DNA from: Pseudomonas sp. AKS31
GTDB taxonomy: Bacteria; Pseudomonadota; Gammaproteobacteria; Pseudomonadales; Pseudomonadaceae
Assembly (NCBI RefSeq): GCF_023634765.1
Contig: NZ_JAMLFX010000003.1
Location: forward strand, 618,179-682,178
DNA length: 64,000 nt
Direction of reading: 5' to 3'
The position numbers were made by a program, and so were the translations under genes. Of this stretch, positions 11,315-18,915 are shown piece after piece. How positions within the stretch are numbered: position 1 is the stretch's first letter; each line of letters starts with the position of its first letter. The notes under the pieces were generated by a model that was not told the DNA's origin, made no database searches, and saw only the letters and a program-made list of their open reading frames with translations.

Positions 11315-11677
11315 CTAAGTACGTGAGCGCGGCCCTGCTTTATGAAAAACCAATTTTTGAGGCGGTTGCGATTGGTCTTTAGGGGTGCGGGTAGCGTTCA
11401 TTATCGCGAATTGATTCGGGCTCTCCAAGTATGGTGATTGCAAATCCCAGTTGTCTGTAGGCGTCTCGAAGCTAAACGATGTAGAACTAGTGTCTCTATT
11501 AAATTTGAACCCTCCTTTTATATCCTGGGTGGCTGTAGGGAGTTTGGGCTTGTACTCAGTTAATGTCCCGCTGAATCTGCCACTGGCTTCATCATGGCTG
11601 GAAATTCTAAAGCTAATAGTCTCTTGCTCGACGTCGTAGCCGCCATTGATGTAATCGCCATTTATTGGGTGTGACAT
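11315..11677 (-). CDS. 120-aa protein of unknown function, possible avidin-like barrel
   Basis: 120 aa; ATG at 11675-11677 preceded by GGAGATAG with good spacing. No signal peptide and no Cys. The sequence is rich in alternating hydrophobic/polar beta-strand patterns: ISFRISSHDEASGRFSGTL, DIKGGFKF, SFSFETPTDNWD, FAIMNATRT. The order of a G-x-F-x-G-T-L strand, an I-x-G turn, an F-x-F strand and a W before the last strands recalls the small avidin/streptavidin barrel, but I cannot align the biotin-contact residues with confidence. Base composition is lower in GC than its neighbours, and it sits alone between fda and a duplicated fda 3' end, so it is probably acquired. Confidence 0.6.
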   Translation of the reverse strand: MSHPINGDYINGGYDVEQETISFRISSHDEASGRFSGTLTEYKPKLPTATQDIKGGFKFNRDTSSTSFSFETPTDNWDLQSPYLESPNQFAIMNATRTPKDQSQPPQKLVFHKAGPRSRT

Positions 11678-12062
11678 GTCTATCTCCTTGAATGGTGGAC
11701 TTGTGGTTTGTTTCGATGTGCGAAAAGAAATAGATTTAATTGTGTGCCTTGTTCTATTTCATGTTGCTTCAATAAGAATAGTTTTTTATGCTCATGCGAG
11801 CACCTGTAATAAATGACAGTTTTTAATATTTATTTACTATAAGGGTTATGCGTTTTTTGTAAGTGAAATAAGGAGATGCCAAAAAATAGGCAGTGTCAAA
11901 AATTGGCGGATTTATTTAAGTAAGATCTCGCTGGAAGCGATGTATAAGCATTATCTGAAGGGGGAGTTGAAGGCTAGGGTTAGCTAAGTTTGAGTAGTTT
12001 AAAACTGCTGATAAAAAACGTCGTTAGGCGGATGTGGACGGTTATTTCTTGTGGTTACAACG
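11678..12062. other. AT-rich gene-free stretch containing a degraded duplicate of the fda 3' end
   Basis: The first about 240 bp are AT-rich with no recognisable gene. From 11924 the sequence repeats the last about 65 bp of fda (start of the copied part at 11129), including GATCTCGCTGGAAGCGATGT and TTATCTGAAGGG, through a stop-like TAG/TAA, and continues into a decayed version of the fda terminator region up to about 12040. The offset between copies is 795 bp. Several substitutions show that it is not recent. Confidence 0.75.
11924..11991 (+). pseudogene. Remnant of the fda 3' end
   Basis: Direct repeat of 11129-11196 with roughly ten mismatches. It carries the last codons of fda (ISLEAMY, then H for R, YLKGEL) and an equivalent stop region, but has no start or upstream portion. 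It is best explained as a duplicated integration or recombination endpoint. Confidence 0.75.
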
Positions 12063-13262
12063 CTATCCAAAAGTCAGAGAAAATGGCGCTGCCGCGTGCT
12101 CAATGGCGTTGACCACATGAGGAGCCTGCTCACGATACTGGGGATAGCGCTTGAGCACTGCTTCAACCGAAGCAAGCAGATGCTGAATGCGTTCCTTGGG
12201 TTGGTCGATTTCACAGGTATAAGCAAATTCCAGGAGACCTTGTCGTGAGGCAAACATTGACTTGTTGCCCGCCAGATCCAATGCCAAAACATCTTCTGGA
12301 ATATAGGCCGTGGTGTTGACGATGTCGTAAGCCGGCGCCAGATGCGCATCGCGTTGCGTGGGTTCTGAATAGAGCAATCCGAAATTTTTCAAATGAGCGT
12401 CGCCGTTTCCGACGATGCAGCTCAGGGCGATGCTATCGAAGAGTTGATCAAGCGACGTACGCCAGTGTCTCACCGGACAAAACACTCGAACAGCCTTGGC
12501 GATTGCCGCATAACTTCTGCTGTACTTCTGGTTAGCCGACAGCCCCATCAGCACCGCCATGTCTTCAAACCCAATCGGATTGAGCTGGTCGTCGCGGTCA
12601 AAGCGGCGCATGACAAACAGTTTGGCGTTGTCGGAAAGGTAAAACGGTGGAACGGGAATACCCGCCTCTTTCGCCATGGACATGCAAAGGAATTCGTTGA
12701 TCGCCAGGCCCGGAAATTCGTCTCTGCCACTCTTGATGATCAGATCCGAGGTTTTGGATGTCACTCTCGGCAATTCTATTTCTTGCCGCTCCGGCACCAG
12801 CAACTTGGGTTGAACACCTGAAATGCCCGCCCGCAGGATGTAGCGATCAAGCATGTCGGCGAAGATATCTTCCGTACCGTCCCACGTGAGAATCTCTTCG
12901 AGTTTTTCTCCCGGAAATTCTTGCGCCTCCAACAAGGCATCAACGGTTTCAGAGCGTACGTGAACCCTGCCAATGGGCGATGTACTGCCGGAAAGCGCCA
13001 GTAGCAGCATTGGGTCGACGTTCACAGTTTTGGCCAGGCGGTTGCGCAACTGCTCCAATACATAGCCTTCTGGCAGGTTCATCTGAAAAACAGGGTGCAG
13101 CTCGCGCCGACGAAATTCGTCATGTCGCACAGGCATCGAGAGGCTGATCGCCATTTGTGGCGATGCATCTTCGTGATAACGGAAAGTGAAATCCTCGGCA
13201 TCGCTGAACAGTCTGCCGCTATTACCCTCAAGGGTACTGACTTGAAGAGAGGACATTTTCAT
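12063..13262 (-). CDS. hipA: HipA-type serine/threonine kinase toxin
   Basis: 399 aa, somewhat shorter than E. coli HipA. An N-terminal small domain (residues 1-105) precedes the kinase domain with GISGVQPKLLV (ATP-loop region) near 155, FVMRRFDR near 215, the catalytic loop GNGDAHLKNFG near 300 with Asp, and AYDIVNT as the metal-binding DFG equivalent near 325. HipA kinases phosphorylate glutamyl-tRNA synthetase or similar targets and cause growth arrest. The start overlaps the hipB stop by 4 bp (ATGA), the usual antitoxin-first coupling. A second possible start lies two codons in. Confidence 0.9.
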   Translation of the reverse strand: MKMSSLQVSTLEGNSGRLFSDAEDFTFRYHEDASPQMAISLSMPVRHDEFRRRELHPVFQMNLPEGYVLEQLRNRLAKTVNVDPMLLLALSGSTSPIGRVHVRSETVDALLEAQEFPGEKLEEILTWDGTEDIFADMLDRYILRAGISGVQPKLLVPERQEIELPRVTSKTSDLIIKSGRDEFPGLAINEFLCMSMAKEAGIPVPPFYLSDNAKLFVMRRFDRDDQLNPIGFEDMAVLMGLSANQKYSRSYAAIAKAVRVFCPVRHWRTSLDQLFDSIALSCIVGNGDAHLKNFGLLYSEPTQRDAHLAPAYDIVNTTAYIPEDVLALDLAGNKSMFASRQGLLEFAYTCEIDQPKERIQHLLASVEAVLKRYPQYREQAPHVVNAIEHAAAPFSLTFG

Positions 13263-13510
13263 TCGAATAAATCTCCAAGCTCTTCAAGGGTTGGCATCGT
13301 TGCTGGAACCACCGAGAGTTCGCAGTCCAACGCAGCCAAAACCCGCGCGTAAGCGATCATGCCGACAGAAAGGGTGCCTTTCTCCACCGCGATGACTTTG
13401 TATCGCGTCAGTCCCGCCAGCTCGGCGAGCTGCGCCTGCGTCAGGCCACGATTTATACGTTTTTCACGTAATTGAATGCCGAGACGGGTAATTAAAAGAG
13501 AGTAATCCAT
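13259..13510 (-). CDS. hipB: HipB-type antitoxin, Xre-family DNA-binding protein
   Basis: 83 aa with a helix-turn-helix at about residues 10-65 (LREKRINRGLTQAQLAELAGL, YKVIAVEKGT). It should neutralise HipA and repress its own promoter. A 32-bp imperfect palindrome (13515-13546) begins only 4 bp upstream of the ATG, and no clear ribosome binding site precedes the start. That suggests either a very short leader or leaderless translation. It is translationally coupled to hipA. Confidence 0.88.
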   Translation of the reverse strand: MDYSLLITRLGIQLREKRINRGLTQAQLAELAGLTRYKVIAVEKGTLSVGMIAYARVLAALDCELSVVPATMPTLEELGDLFE

Positions 13511-13514
13511 GTTG

Positions 13515-13546
13515 CGCTACCGTCACATTTTGATGTCAATGTAGCG
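13515..13546. promoter_or_regulatory. Probable HipB operator
   Basis: Palindrome of the form CGCTAC-N2-T-N-ACAT-N4-ATGT-N-A-N2-GTAGCG, directly upstream of hipB. Two nested half-site pairs (CGCTAC/GTAGCG and ACAT/ATGT) suit a HipB dimer. It would overlap the promoter and block initiation. Confidence 0.6.
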
Positions 13547-13572
13547 TATGCGGAACATTTAATCTAATTGGC

Positions 13573-13605
13573 TCAAGAAGCCCGCGGTGAGGCGGGCCGT
13601 TTGTG
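13573..13605. terminator. Degraded terminator-like repeat related to the fda terminator
   Basis: GCCCGC-GGTGA-GGCGGGC followed by GTTTGTGGACGACT resembles the fda terminator and its downstream bases (GTGGGCGACT). It lies between hipB and the DUF6124 gene, and the T-run is broken, so terminator strength is uncertain. Confidence 0.5.
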
Positions 13606-13610
13606 GACGA

Positions 13611-13973
13611 CTATTCCTTCAGTTCAACGTGATCCAGCGCCTGATTCACCGCCAGTTCACCGAGCATGACCACTTGCGCGATGCCTAGCGCGGTCTTGCG
13701 GTGTGAGGTGTCGAGCATGGCGGCGAAGTTGTTGAGCATTTCGCTGGCAGAACCCAGGGTTTCGCTGGCGTTGGCCAGCAGGGATTCGGTGTTGTACTTC
13801 GGGTTGGCGAGGTACATGGGCTCGGGTTTATGCGTGCTGGCCATGATGAAGGCGGACGGTTTGAGGTAATGGTCGAGGGCGCGCTCTGCGGCGTCGTTGA
13901 GTTTTTTGGAATTGAGGGATTCGTACGGGGAGGCCGGGTCAGTGACCGGCGGGTGTGGCGTTGATTTGATCAT
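13611..13973 (-). CDS. DUF6124 family protein
   Basis: 120 aa, soluble, no signal peptide. It opens with a Pro-rich segment (TPHPPVTDPASPYESL), then ends in helices rich in Ala/Leu (ASETLGSASEMLNNFAAML, QVVMLGELAVNQALDH). This is the pattern of a Pseudomonas-restricted family (DUF6124/DUF3077 type) often present in several copies per genome; function is unknown. The AGGAG ribosome site lies 10 bp before the ATG and is itself part of a CTCC/GGAG hairpin. A larger structured RNA precedes it at 14022-14104. Confidence 0.75.
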   Translation of the reverse strand: MIKSTPHPPVTDPASPYESLNSKKLNDAAERALDHYLKPSAFIMASTHKPEPMYLANPKYNTESLLANASETLGSASEMLNNFAAMLDTSHRKTALGIAQVVMLGELAVNQALDHVELKE

Positions 13974-13980
13974 TAGCTGA

Positions 13981-14104
13981 AAACTCCTGATGGAGCCGCT
14001 TCGTCTTCTCTACTAAAAGAAGGGTGGCAGCTGTGCGCAGGTTAGTAGACCGGGGAGTATTCAGCATTAACCGGCGCGCCGAAGCGCCCTGCACACAGCC
14101 ACCA
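13981..14104 (-). ncRNA. Structured 5' leader of the DUF6124 gene, candidate cis-regulatory RNA
   Basis: Read on the minus strand, GGTGGC-TGTGTGCAGG (14104-14089) pairs with CCTGCGCACA-GCT-GCCACC (14041-14023), giving a 16-bp stem with a 3-nt bulge. Inside it are a GCGC-TTCG-GCGC tetraloop hairpin and a second helix GGTTA/TAACC, making a three-way-junction shape. Downstream come a CTTCT/AGAAG hairpin and a CTCC-ATCA-GGAG hairpin that pairs off the ribosome binding site. A folded upstream domain plus a hideable ribosome site resembles a riboswitch or protein-binding leader. The fold is hand-derived. Confidence 0.5.
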
Positions 14105-14505
14105 TCAAGTCGGACAGCAATCACCGACGGATGCGCTTTGCACAAAACTGAAAAACACCACGGGCTACTAAACCCGATCACTGGAAATCAGTGACGCGAA
14201 TCAAGTTACCGATGGCCCGCCAGGCGCACAAGCCGGCGGATTCTGGCGTACCCGTAGGCAACGACGCAAGCTGTTGTAGGCATCCGGAAGTAACTGCTGG
14301 GTGGCTTAAACAACGTTGTTGAATACAGTCCGTCAGGTCCATAGTGCGCTTGGCCTCTTTTGTGTACAGGGTTTTGCTATCCACCGGCCAATTTAGAAGT
14401 GTGGTAATTCCAAAATCGTATAAAAACCTGTCAGAAATTACAGGTGTCTTGGGATTCTTTATAGTTGAAGATAGAGTTTCTTCAATATCGTAAGGGAGTA
14501 CGGCT
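14105..14505. other. Intergenic region with no supported gene
   Basis: About 400 bp between the leader RNA and the 87-aa gene. Open frames here have no convincing ribosome site or family resemblance. The last about 100 bp turn AT-rich and should hold the promoter of the 87-aa gene. Nothing else stands out. Confidence 0.5.
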
Positions 14506-14769
14506 ATGAGTATCAGCGCAGCAAGCTTTACATTTGGTGCACGTTATAAAGTCATTAATAATGCTGGCGTAGAGATAGAAGGGATAGTGGAAAAGAAAGA
14601 TGCAACCTCTCTGTTGATTGGGCTAGGGGCGGATCCAAAACAAACAGTCCCTTATCAAAATATTGCTAGCTTTGAGAAGGTTGAAATTTCAATTCAACAA
14701 AGAGGCGGAGCAGCGACTGCCAATGCGATTAAGGCAGCTGTTGCAGATGGGAGGGGCAAGTATAAGTGA
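14506..14769 (+). CDS. 87-aa protein of unknown function
   Basis: ATG preceded by AAGGGAG with 9-bp spacing. 87 aa, no Cys, no signal peptide and no membrane segment. Beta-strand-like N-terminal half (SFTFGARYKVINNAGVEIEG, LLIGLGADPKQTVPY) and an Ala-rich basic C-terminus (AATANAIKAAVADGRGKYK). I do not recognise the family. It lies in the AT-richer accessory pocket after fda and is followed by a clear terminator at 14895-14919, which supports it being a transcribed unit. Confidence 0.65.
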   Translation: MSISAASFTFGARYKVINNAGVEIEGIVEKKDATSLLIGLGADPKQTVPYQNIASFEKVEISIQQRGGAATANAIKAAVADGRGKYK

Positions 14770-14894
14770 ACACCGACGCAATCTTGATCTCAATCGTGAT
14801 AAAAGTCCTTTGCTTGACTCGCAATATATTGGTCGGCGAGTGAGTTAAGTAACGTTGTTTTCGCGTTGAGTCATATCGTTTCACTTAGATAATT

Positions 14895-14919
14895 AACCCG
14901 CCGAACGGCGGGTTTTTTT
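14895..14919 (+). terminator. Rho-independent terminator after the 87-aa gene
   Basis: ACCCGCCG-AA-CGGCGGGT followed by seven T, at the end of the accessory pocket and just before the converging PL7 lyase gene. Confidence 0.88.
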
Positions 14920-14940
14920 GTGTTTGATTGGCTGGTATCA

Positions 14941-15609
14941 CTATTTATCGTGATCGATATCGAGTTTGCTGAACGTCACTTGGCCACCTTCGCTGGTGTA
15001 CCCCGTGTTGTCCTGCACATAAACCCCAGCCTTGAAGTACAACGGCTTGTTGCGCCATGTCGCGCTGATCTGTGAGTCCCACTGATAACCCGCCGCACTG
15101 ATGCCCAATGCGCCGCCGGGGCTTAAGTGGATGAGGTAGTTGAATTCGCGATCCAGTTTGATCCCGGTAGCCAGGGTGATGACGCGGCTTTCGTCATCAT
15201 CCGGGTGCATGCGTACTTTGATCACCAGGTTGCCGGTTTCGGTTTTGGTCTTGTACTGGTACTCGAGTTTGACCATCGGCTTCTGGCTTTCATAAGCATG
15301 AATCTGGCCGATGACGATCTTGCCGGAGCTCGGTACTTTGTTCACCGTGACGGTCGCGCGCAATGAATTGTCGGCATCCGGGTAATACCAGTTGCGCAGG
15401 GTGCCGTTGCTGTAGGTTTCGCGCAGTTCGGTGCGCGGGTAGATGGCGTTTTCGGTTTTTGACCCGGTAACCGGTGACCAGAAGAACAAGGTGCCGGTGT
15501 CGGAATGGAAGTACTGATCTTTGAAGCCGTTCACCAGTTTGGAGGTTTCGACGGTGTATGGCGGGCTGCCAACGGGAACGCTGAGGTTCCAGGTTGCGAG
15601 ATCGATCAT
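14941..15609 (-). CDS. Polysaccharide lyase family 7 (alginate lyase-like)
   Basis: 222 aa from the ATG complementary to 15607-15609, which has a GGAAG site 7 bp upstream; a TTG 18 bp further up is less likely. The three PL7 signatures are present in order: RTELRE near 60, QIH near 105, and YFKAGVYVQ near 190, containing the catalytic Arg/Glu, Gln/His and Tyr set. The family depolymerises alginate by beta-elimination. There is no signal peptide, as in some Pseudomonas PL7 enzymes, so location and substrate access are open questions. A perfect palindrome lies just upstream at 15636. Confidence 0.88.
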   Translation of the reverse strand: MIDLATWNLSVPVGSPPYTVETSKLVNGFKDQYFHSDTGTLFFWSPVTGSKTENAIYPRTELRETYSNGTLRNWYYPDADNSLRATVTVNKVPSSGKIVIGQIHAYESQKPMVKLEYQYKTKTETGNLVIKVRMHPDDDESRVITLATGIKLDREFNYLIHLSPGGALGISAAGYQWDSQISATWRNKPLYFKAGVYVQDNTGYTSEGGQVTFSKLDIDHDK

Positions 15610-15928
15610 GTCGGTTCTTCCACTCAAGTTTCACTGCACGTACGTGCCAGAAGCTCTAGCCCGCACGTTTTGGGGCGGCCTTTATAAGCGTAGAGGGATT
15701 TTTTGTTAATGCCCGTTTGGCAGATGATTGACGTCAACATCCTGTCGAAATGCCATCTCTGCCGGTTTCCGGGGGCTTCAGCGGTGACCGTTAGTCGGCA
15801 AACTCACGCTTTGGTTAAATGATGGCCTGATGACAGCTTCTGCTTTTTCGGATCCACGACTAGAGTGAAGGCTCGATGTGTGTACGGTTTTACCGGAATC
15901 GCCCTGAAGTCCCGACAAGAGAAGCAGC
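15610..15928. other. Divergent promoter region with two perfect palindromes
   Basis: 319 bp between the PL7 lyase (leftward) and the GGDEF/EAL gene (rightward). It holds GCACGTACGTGC (15636-15647) and TTGACGTCAA (15728-15737), both perfect palindromes and candidate operator sites. No gene is seen. Confidence 0.5.
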
Positions 15929-18052
15929 ATGGAATGCGCGCAACCCCCGCCAGGTGAAGGCAGCTCTGTCCTTTTGATCGTTGATGATTACCCTGAAAAT
16001 CTGATCAGCATGCGCGCGTTGCTGCAGCGTCAGGATTGGCACGTCCTCACCGCAGCTTCCGGTTTCGAAGCGCTGAATATTCTGCTCTCTCACGACGTCG
16101 ATCTGGTGCTGCTGGATGTGCAGATGCCGGGCATGGACGGCTTTGAAGTGGCGCGGTTGATGCGCGGCAGCCAACGCACGCGCCTGACGCCGATTATCTT
16201 TCTGACCGCCAACGAGCAATCCCAGGACGCCGTGATCAAGGGCTATGCCAGTGGCGCGGTGGATTACCTGTTCAAGCCGTTCGATCCGCAGATCCTCAAG
16301 CCCAAAGTGCAAGCGTTGCTGGAACATCAGCGCAATCGCCGCGCGTTGCAGCGCCTGAGTCATGACCTGGAAGTAGCGCGCGCCTTCAATGCTTCGGTGC
16401 TGGATAACGCTGCCGAAGGGATATTGGTGGTGGGCGAGGACGGTTTGATCCGCTTCGCCAACCCGGCGATTTCACGCTTGCTGAATGCGCCGGTGAAGGA
16501 ACTGGAAGGTAAGGAATTTCTCGATTTTCTACAGAAACCGCACATCCCGCTGTGGGCCGATTCCGAGTTTTATGCCAGCTACAAGCGTGGCGAGACGTTG
16601 AGGCTGCACGACGCTTTGCTGCGCACCGCGCCCGGCCAGCAAGTGCCGGTTGCGCTGTCCTGCGCCGCGCTGCCCTCCGAGCAACACGCGATGGTGGTGA
16701 CCGTACTGGACATGTCGGTAGTGCGGCACTTGCACCAGCAACTGGAATTTCAAGCGGTGACCGATCCGCTGACCGGTTTGCTGAACCGTCGCGGCTTTTA
16801 CCAGACTGTTGAAAATCTGCTGCTACGCGGCGAGCGCAGCGACAGCAGTTGGGTGTTGCTGTATCTGGACCTCGACGGCTTCAAACGGGTCAACGATTCC
16901 CTCGGTCACGACGCTGGCGATCGGGTGTTGCGCTGGGTCTCCGAGCAGTTGAAAGCCTGCCTGCGGCCGTTCGACATTCTTGCGCGCATGGGTGGCGATG
17001 AGTTCACCGCGCTGCTGGACCTGGAGTTCCCCGAACAAGCGGCGAAGATTGCCGAGAAACTCATCGAACGGGTGTCTATCTGTCAGCAGATCGAAGGCTT
17101 GGACATCGCCCTCGGTGCCAGTATCGGCATCGCCACTTATCCGGATTGCGGCTCGAACCTCGACGGATTGCTGCGTGCCTCCGACATCGCCATGTACGAG
17201 GCCAAGCGCGCCGGGCGCCAGCAATATCGTTTCTACGATCATGAAATGAACGGCCGGGCACGTTCGCGACTGATGCTCGAAGAGAGCGTGCGTGCGGCCA
17301 TCGAGAATCGCGATTTCAATCTGGTCTATCAGCCGCAAGTGGCCATCGACACGGGCCAGATTCGTGGCTTCGAGGCGTTGTTGCGCTGGCAGCACCCGAG
17401 TGTCGGCGATGTGCCGCCGGGATTGTTTTTGCCGCTGCTGGAAGAGGCGCGGCTGATCAGTCGCCTCGGCAGTTGGATTTATCATCGCGGCGCCGGCCAG
17501 CGTAAAGCCTGGGAAACCCTCTTCGCCGAAGATCTGGTGCTCGGCGTGAGTTTGAGCAATACCCAGTTCAGCCTGCCGAATCTGGTCACCGAACTGCGCC
17601 AGGTCATGGAGCGACATGCCTTGCAGCCACGGCAACTGGAGGTCGAGGTCACCGAAGAAGCGCTGATGCAAAATCCCGACGAAACCCGCAAACAGCTGCG
17701 TTTGCTGCGCAATCTGGGCGTGCGGGTGGCGCTGGATGACTTCGGTTCCGGGCCGTGTTCGCTGGCGCATCTGCGCGATCTGGAGCTCGATACCCTCAAG
17801 CTCGATCGCCATCTCATTGCGCGATTGCCGGACTCCAAACGCGACGCTTCACTGGTCAGTACGGTGATCAGTCTGTGCAAGCAATACGGCTTGCTGGTGA
17901 TTGCCGAAGGGGTGGAAACCATCGAGCAATACCAATGGCTGCAAGCCCACGGCTGCGAATACGTGCAGGGTTTTCTCGTCGCGCGGCCATTGATGGCCGA
18001 GGATGCGGTCAGCTTCGCCGAACCGTTTGACTGGAGCGCGCTACCCGGTTGA
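15929..18052 (+). CDS. Response regulator with PAS, GGDEF and EAL domains (c-di-GMP turnover)
   Basis: 707 aa. REC domain at about 10-130 with DD pair and phospho-acceptor Asp63 (LVLLDVQMPGMDG); PAS at about 145-270; GGDEF domain with intact GGDEF starting near 355 and an RxxD inhibitory site (RPFD) just before it; EAL domain from about 455 with EALLRW at 482, DDFGSG, KLDR, AEGVET and QGF. The diguanylate cyclase half should be active. In the EAL half, the metal-ligand Asn of the usual VNLS motif reads Ser541 (GVSLSNTQF), which may weaken phosphodiesterase activity. No cognate kinase is next door. Confidence 0.93.
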   Translation: MECAQPPPGEGSSVLLIVDDYPENLISMRALLQRQDWHVLTAASGFEALNILLSHDVDLVLLDVQMPGMDGFEVARLMRGSQRTRLTPIIFLTANEQSQDAVIKGYASGAVDYLFKPFDPQILKPKVQALLEHQRNRRALQRLSHDLEVARAFNASVLDNAAEGILVVGEDGLIRFANPAISRLLNAPVKELEGKEFLDFLQKPHIPLWADSEFYASYKRGETLRLHDALLRTAPGQQVPVALSCAALPSEQHAMVVTVLDMSVVRHLHQQLEFQAVTDPLTGLLNRRGFYQTVENLLLRGERSDSSWVLLYLDLDGFKRVNDSLGHDAGDRVLRWVSEQLKACLRPFDILARMGGDEFTALLDLEFPEQAAKIAEKLIERVSICQQIEGLDIALGASIGIATYPDCGSNLDGLLRASDIAMYEAKRAGRQQYRFYDHEMNGRARSRLMLEESVRAAIENRDFNLVYQPQVAIDTGQIRGFEALLRWQHPSVGDVPPGLFLPLLEEARLISRLGSWIYHRGAGQRKAWETLFAEDLVLGVSLSNTQFSLPNLVTELRQVMERHALQPRQLEVEVTEEALMQNPDETRKQLRLLRNLGVRVALDDFGSGPCSLAHLRDLELDTLKLDRHLIARLPDSKRDASLVSTVISLCKQYGLLVIAEGVETIEQYQWLQAHGCEYVQGFLVARPLMAEDAVSFAEPFDWSALPG

Positions 18053-18096
18053 ATTCGCTACACTGGTAGACCTTTTTCGAACCGTGTCGCTCGTCC

Positions 18097-18591
18097 ATGA
18101 CAGTGTTGAAGTACCTCCAGGCCTATCCCGCGCAATTGCAGGATCAGGTGCGCCAATTGATTGCCGAAGGGCGTCTGGGTGAATACCTGAATCAACGCTA
18201 TTCAGGGCGACACGACGTGCAGAGCGACAAGGCCTTGTACAGCTACGCGCTGGATCTGAAACAGGAATACCTGCGCAACGCCCCGGCCATCGACAAAGTG
18301 CTGTTCGACAACCGTCTTGACCTGACCCATCGCGCCCTTGGTCTGCACACCACGGTTTCACGGGTGCAGGGCGGCAAGCTCAAGGCCAAGAAAGAGATTC
18401 GTATCGCCTCGTTGTTCAAGGATGCCGCGCCGGACTTTCTGAAAATGATCGTGGTGCACGAACTGGCGCACTTCAAGGAGTCGGATCACAACAAGGCGTT
18501 CTATAAATTATGCGAGCACATGCTGCCGGGGTATCACCAGGTCGAGTTTGATCTGCGCGTGTACCTGACATGGCGCGATATGCAGGCTTAA
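18097..18591 (+). CDS. YgjP-like (M48-related) metallopeptidase domain protein
   Basis: 164 aa, cytoplasmic. The zinc signature HELAHFKESDHNKAFY near 128-143 gives the HExxH pair plus a third His, matching the YgjP/WLM-like metal-dependent hydrolase family. Substrate is unknown. It starts 44 bp after the GGDEF/EAL gene and is followed 24 bp later by a winged-helix gene, so the two small genes are likely co-transcribed. Confidence 0.85.
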   Translation: MTVLKYLQAYPAQLQDQVRQLIAEGRLGEYLNQRYSGRHDVQSDKALYSYALDLKQEYLRNAPAIDKVLFDNRLDLTHRALGLHTTVSRVQGGKLKAKKEIRIASLFKDAAPDFLKMIVVHELAHFKESDHNKAFYKLCEHMLPGYHQVEFDLRVYLTWRDMQA

Positions 18592-18615
18592 CAGTACGCA
18601 ACCAGGAAGGTGTGG

Positions 18616-18912
18616 ATGGACGTCAGCAAGACCAAAAGCAGTTTCTACCGCCGCTTGTATGTGGCGTACCTGATCGACAGCGGTCTGGCGCCGAGTGTGC
18701 CGACGCTGACCGAAGTGACCGGCATGCCCCGGCGCACGGCGCAGGACACGATTGCCGCGTTGGCGGATCTGGATATCGTCTGTGAATTCGAGCAGGAGGA
18801 GGGCGCGCGTAATCACGCCGGGCGCTATCGGATTCGTGAGTGGGGGGCGATTGATCGCGGGTGGATCGAGCGTAATTTGCGGCAGATCAAGGCTGTGCTT
18901 GAGTATCCCTAA
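18616..18912 (+). CDS. Small winged helix-turn-helix protein
   Basis: 98 aa from the ATG at 18616; AGGAAGG at 18604-18610 is well placed for it, while a GTG at 18610 overlaps the ribosome site. The middle (PTLTEVTGMPRRTAQDTIAALADLDIVCEF) has the helix-turn-helix plus wing pattern of a MarR/winged-helix DNA-binding fold. It has no effector domain. Position right behind the YgjP-like gene suggests a shared role that I cannot name. Confidence 0.8.
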   Translation: MDVSKTKSSFYRRLYVAYLIDSGLAPSVPTLTEVTGMPRRTAQDTIAALADLDIVCEFEQEEGARNHAGRYRIREWGAIDRGWIERNLRQIKAVLEYP

Positions 18913-18915
18913 ATG

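Noticed and set aside
14178..14384. 68-codon minus-strand frame between the leader RNA and the 87-aa gene.
   Set aside because: No good ribosome site, no recognisable pattern, and its end overlaps the upstream region of the leader RNA.
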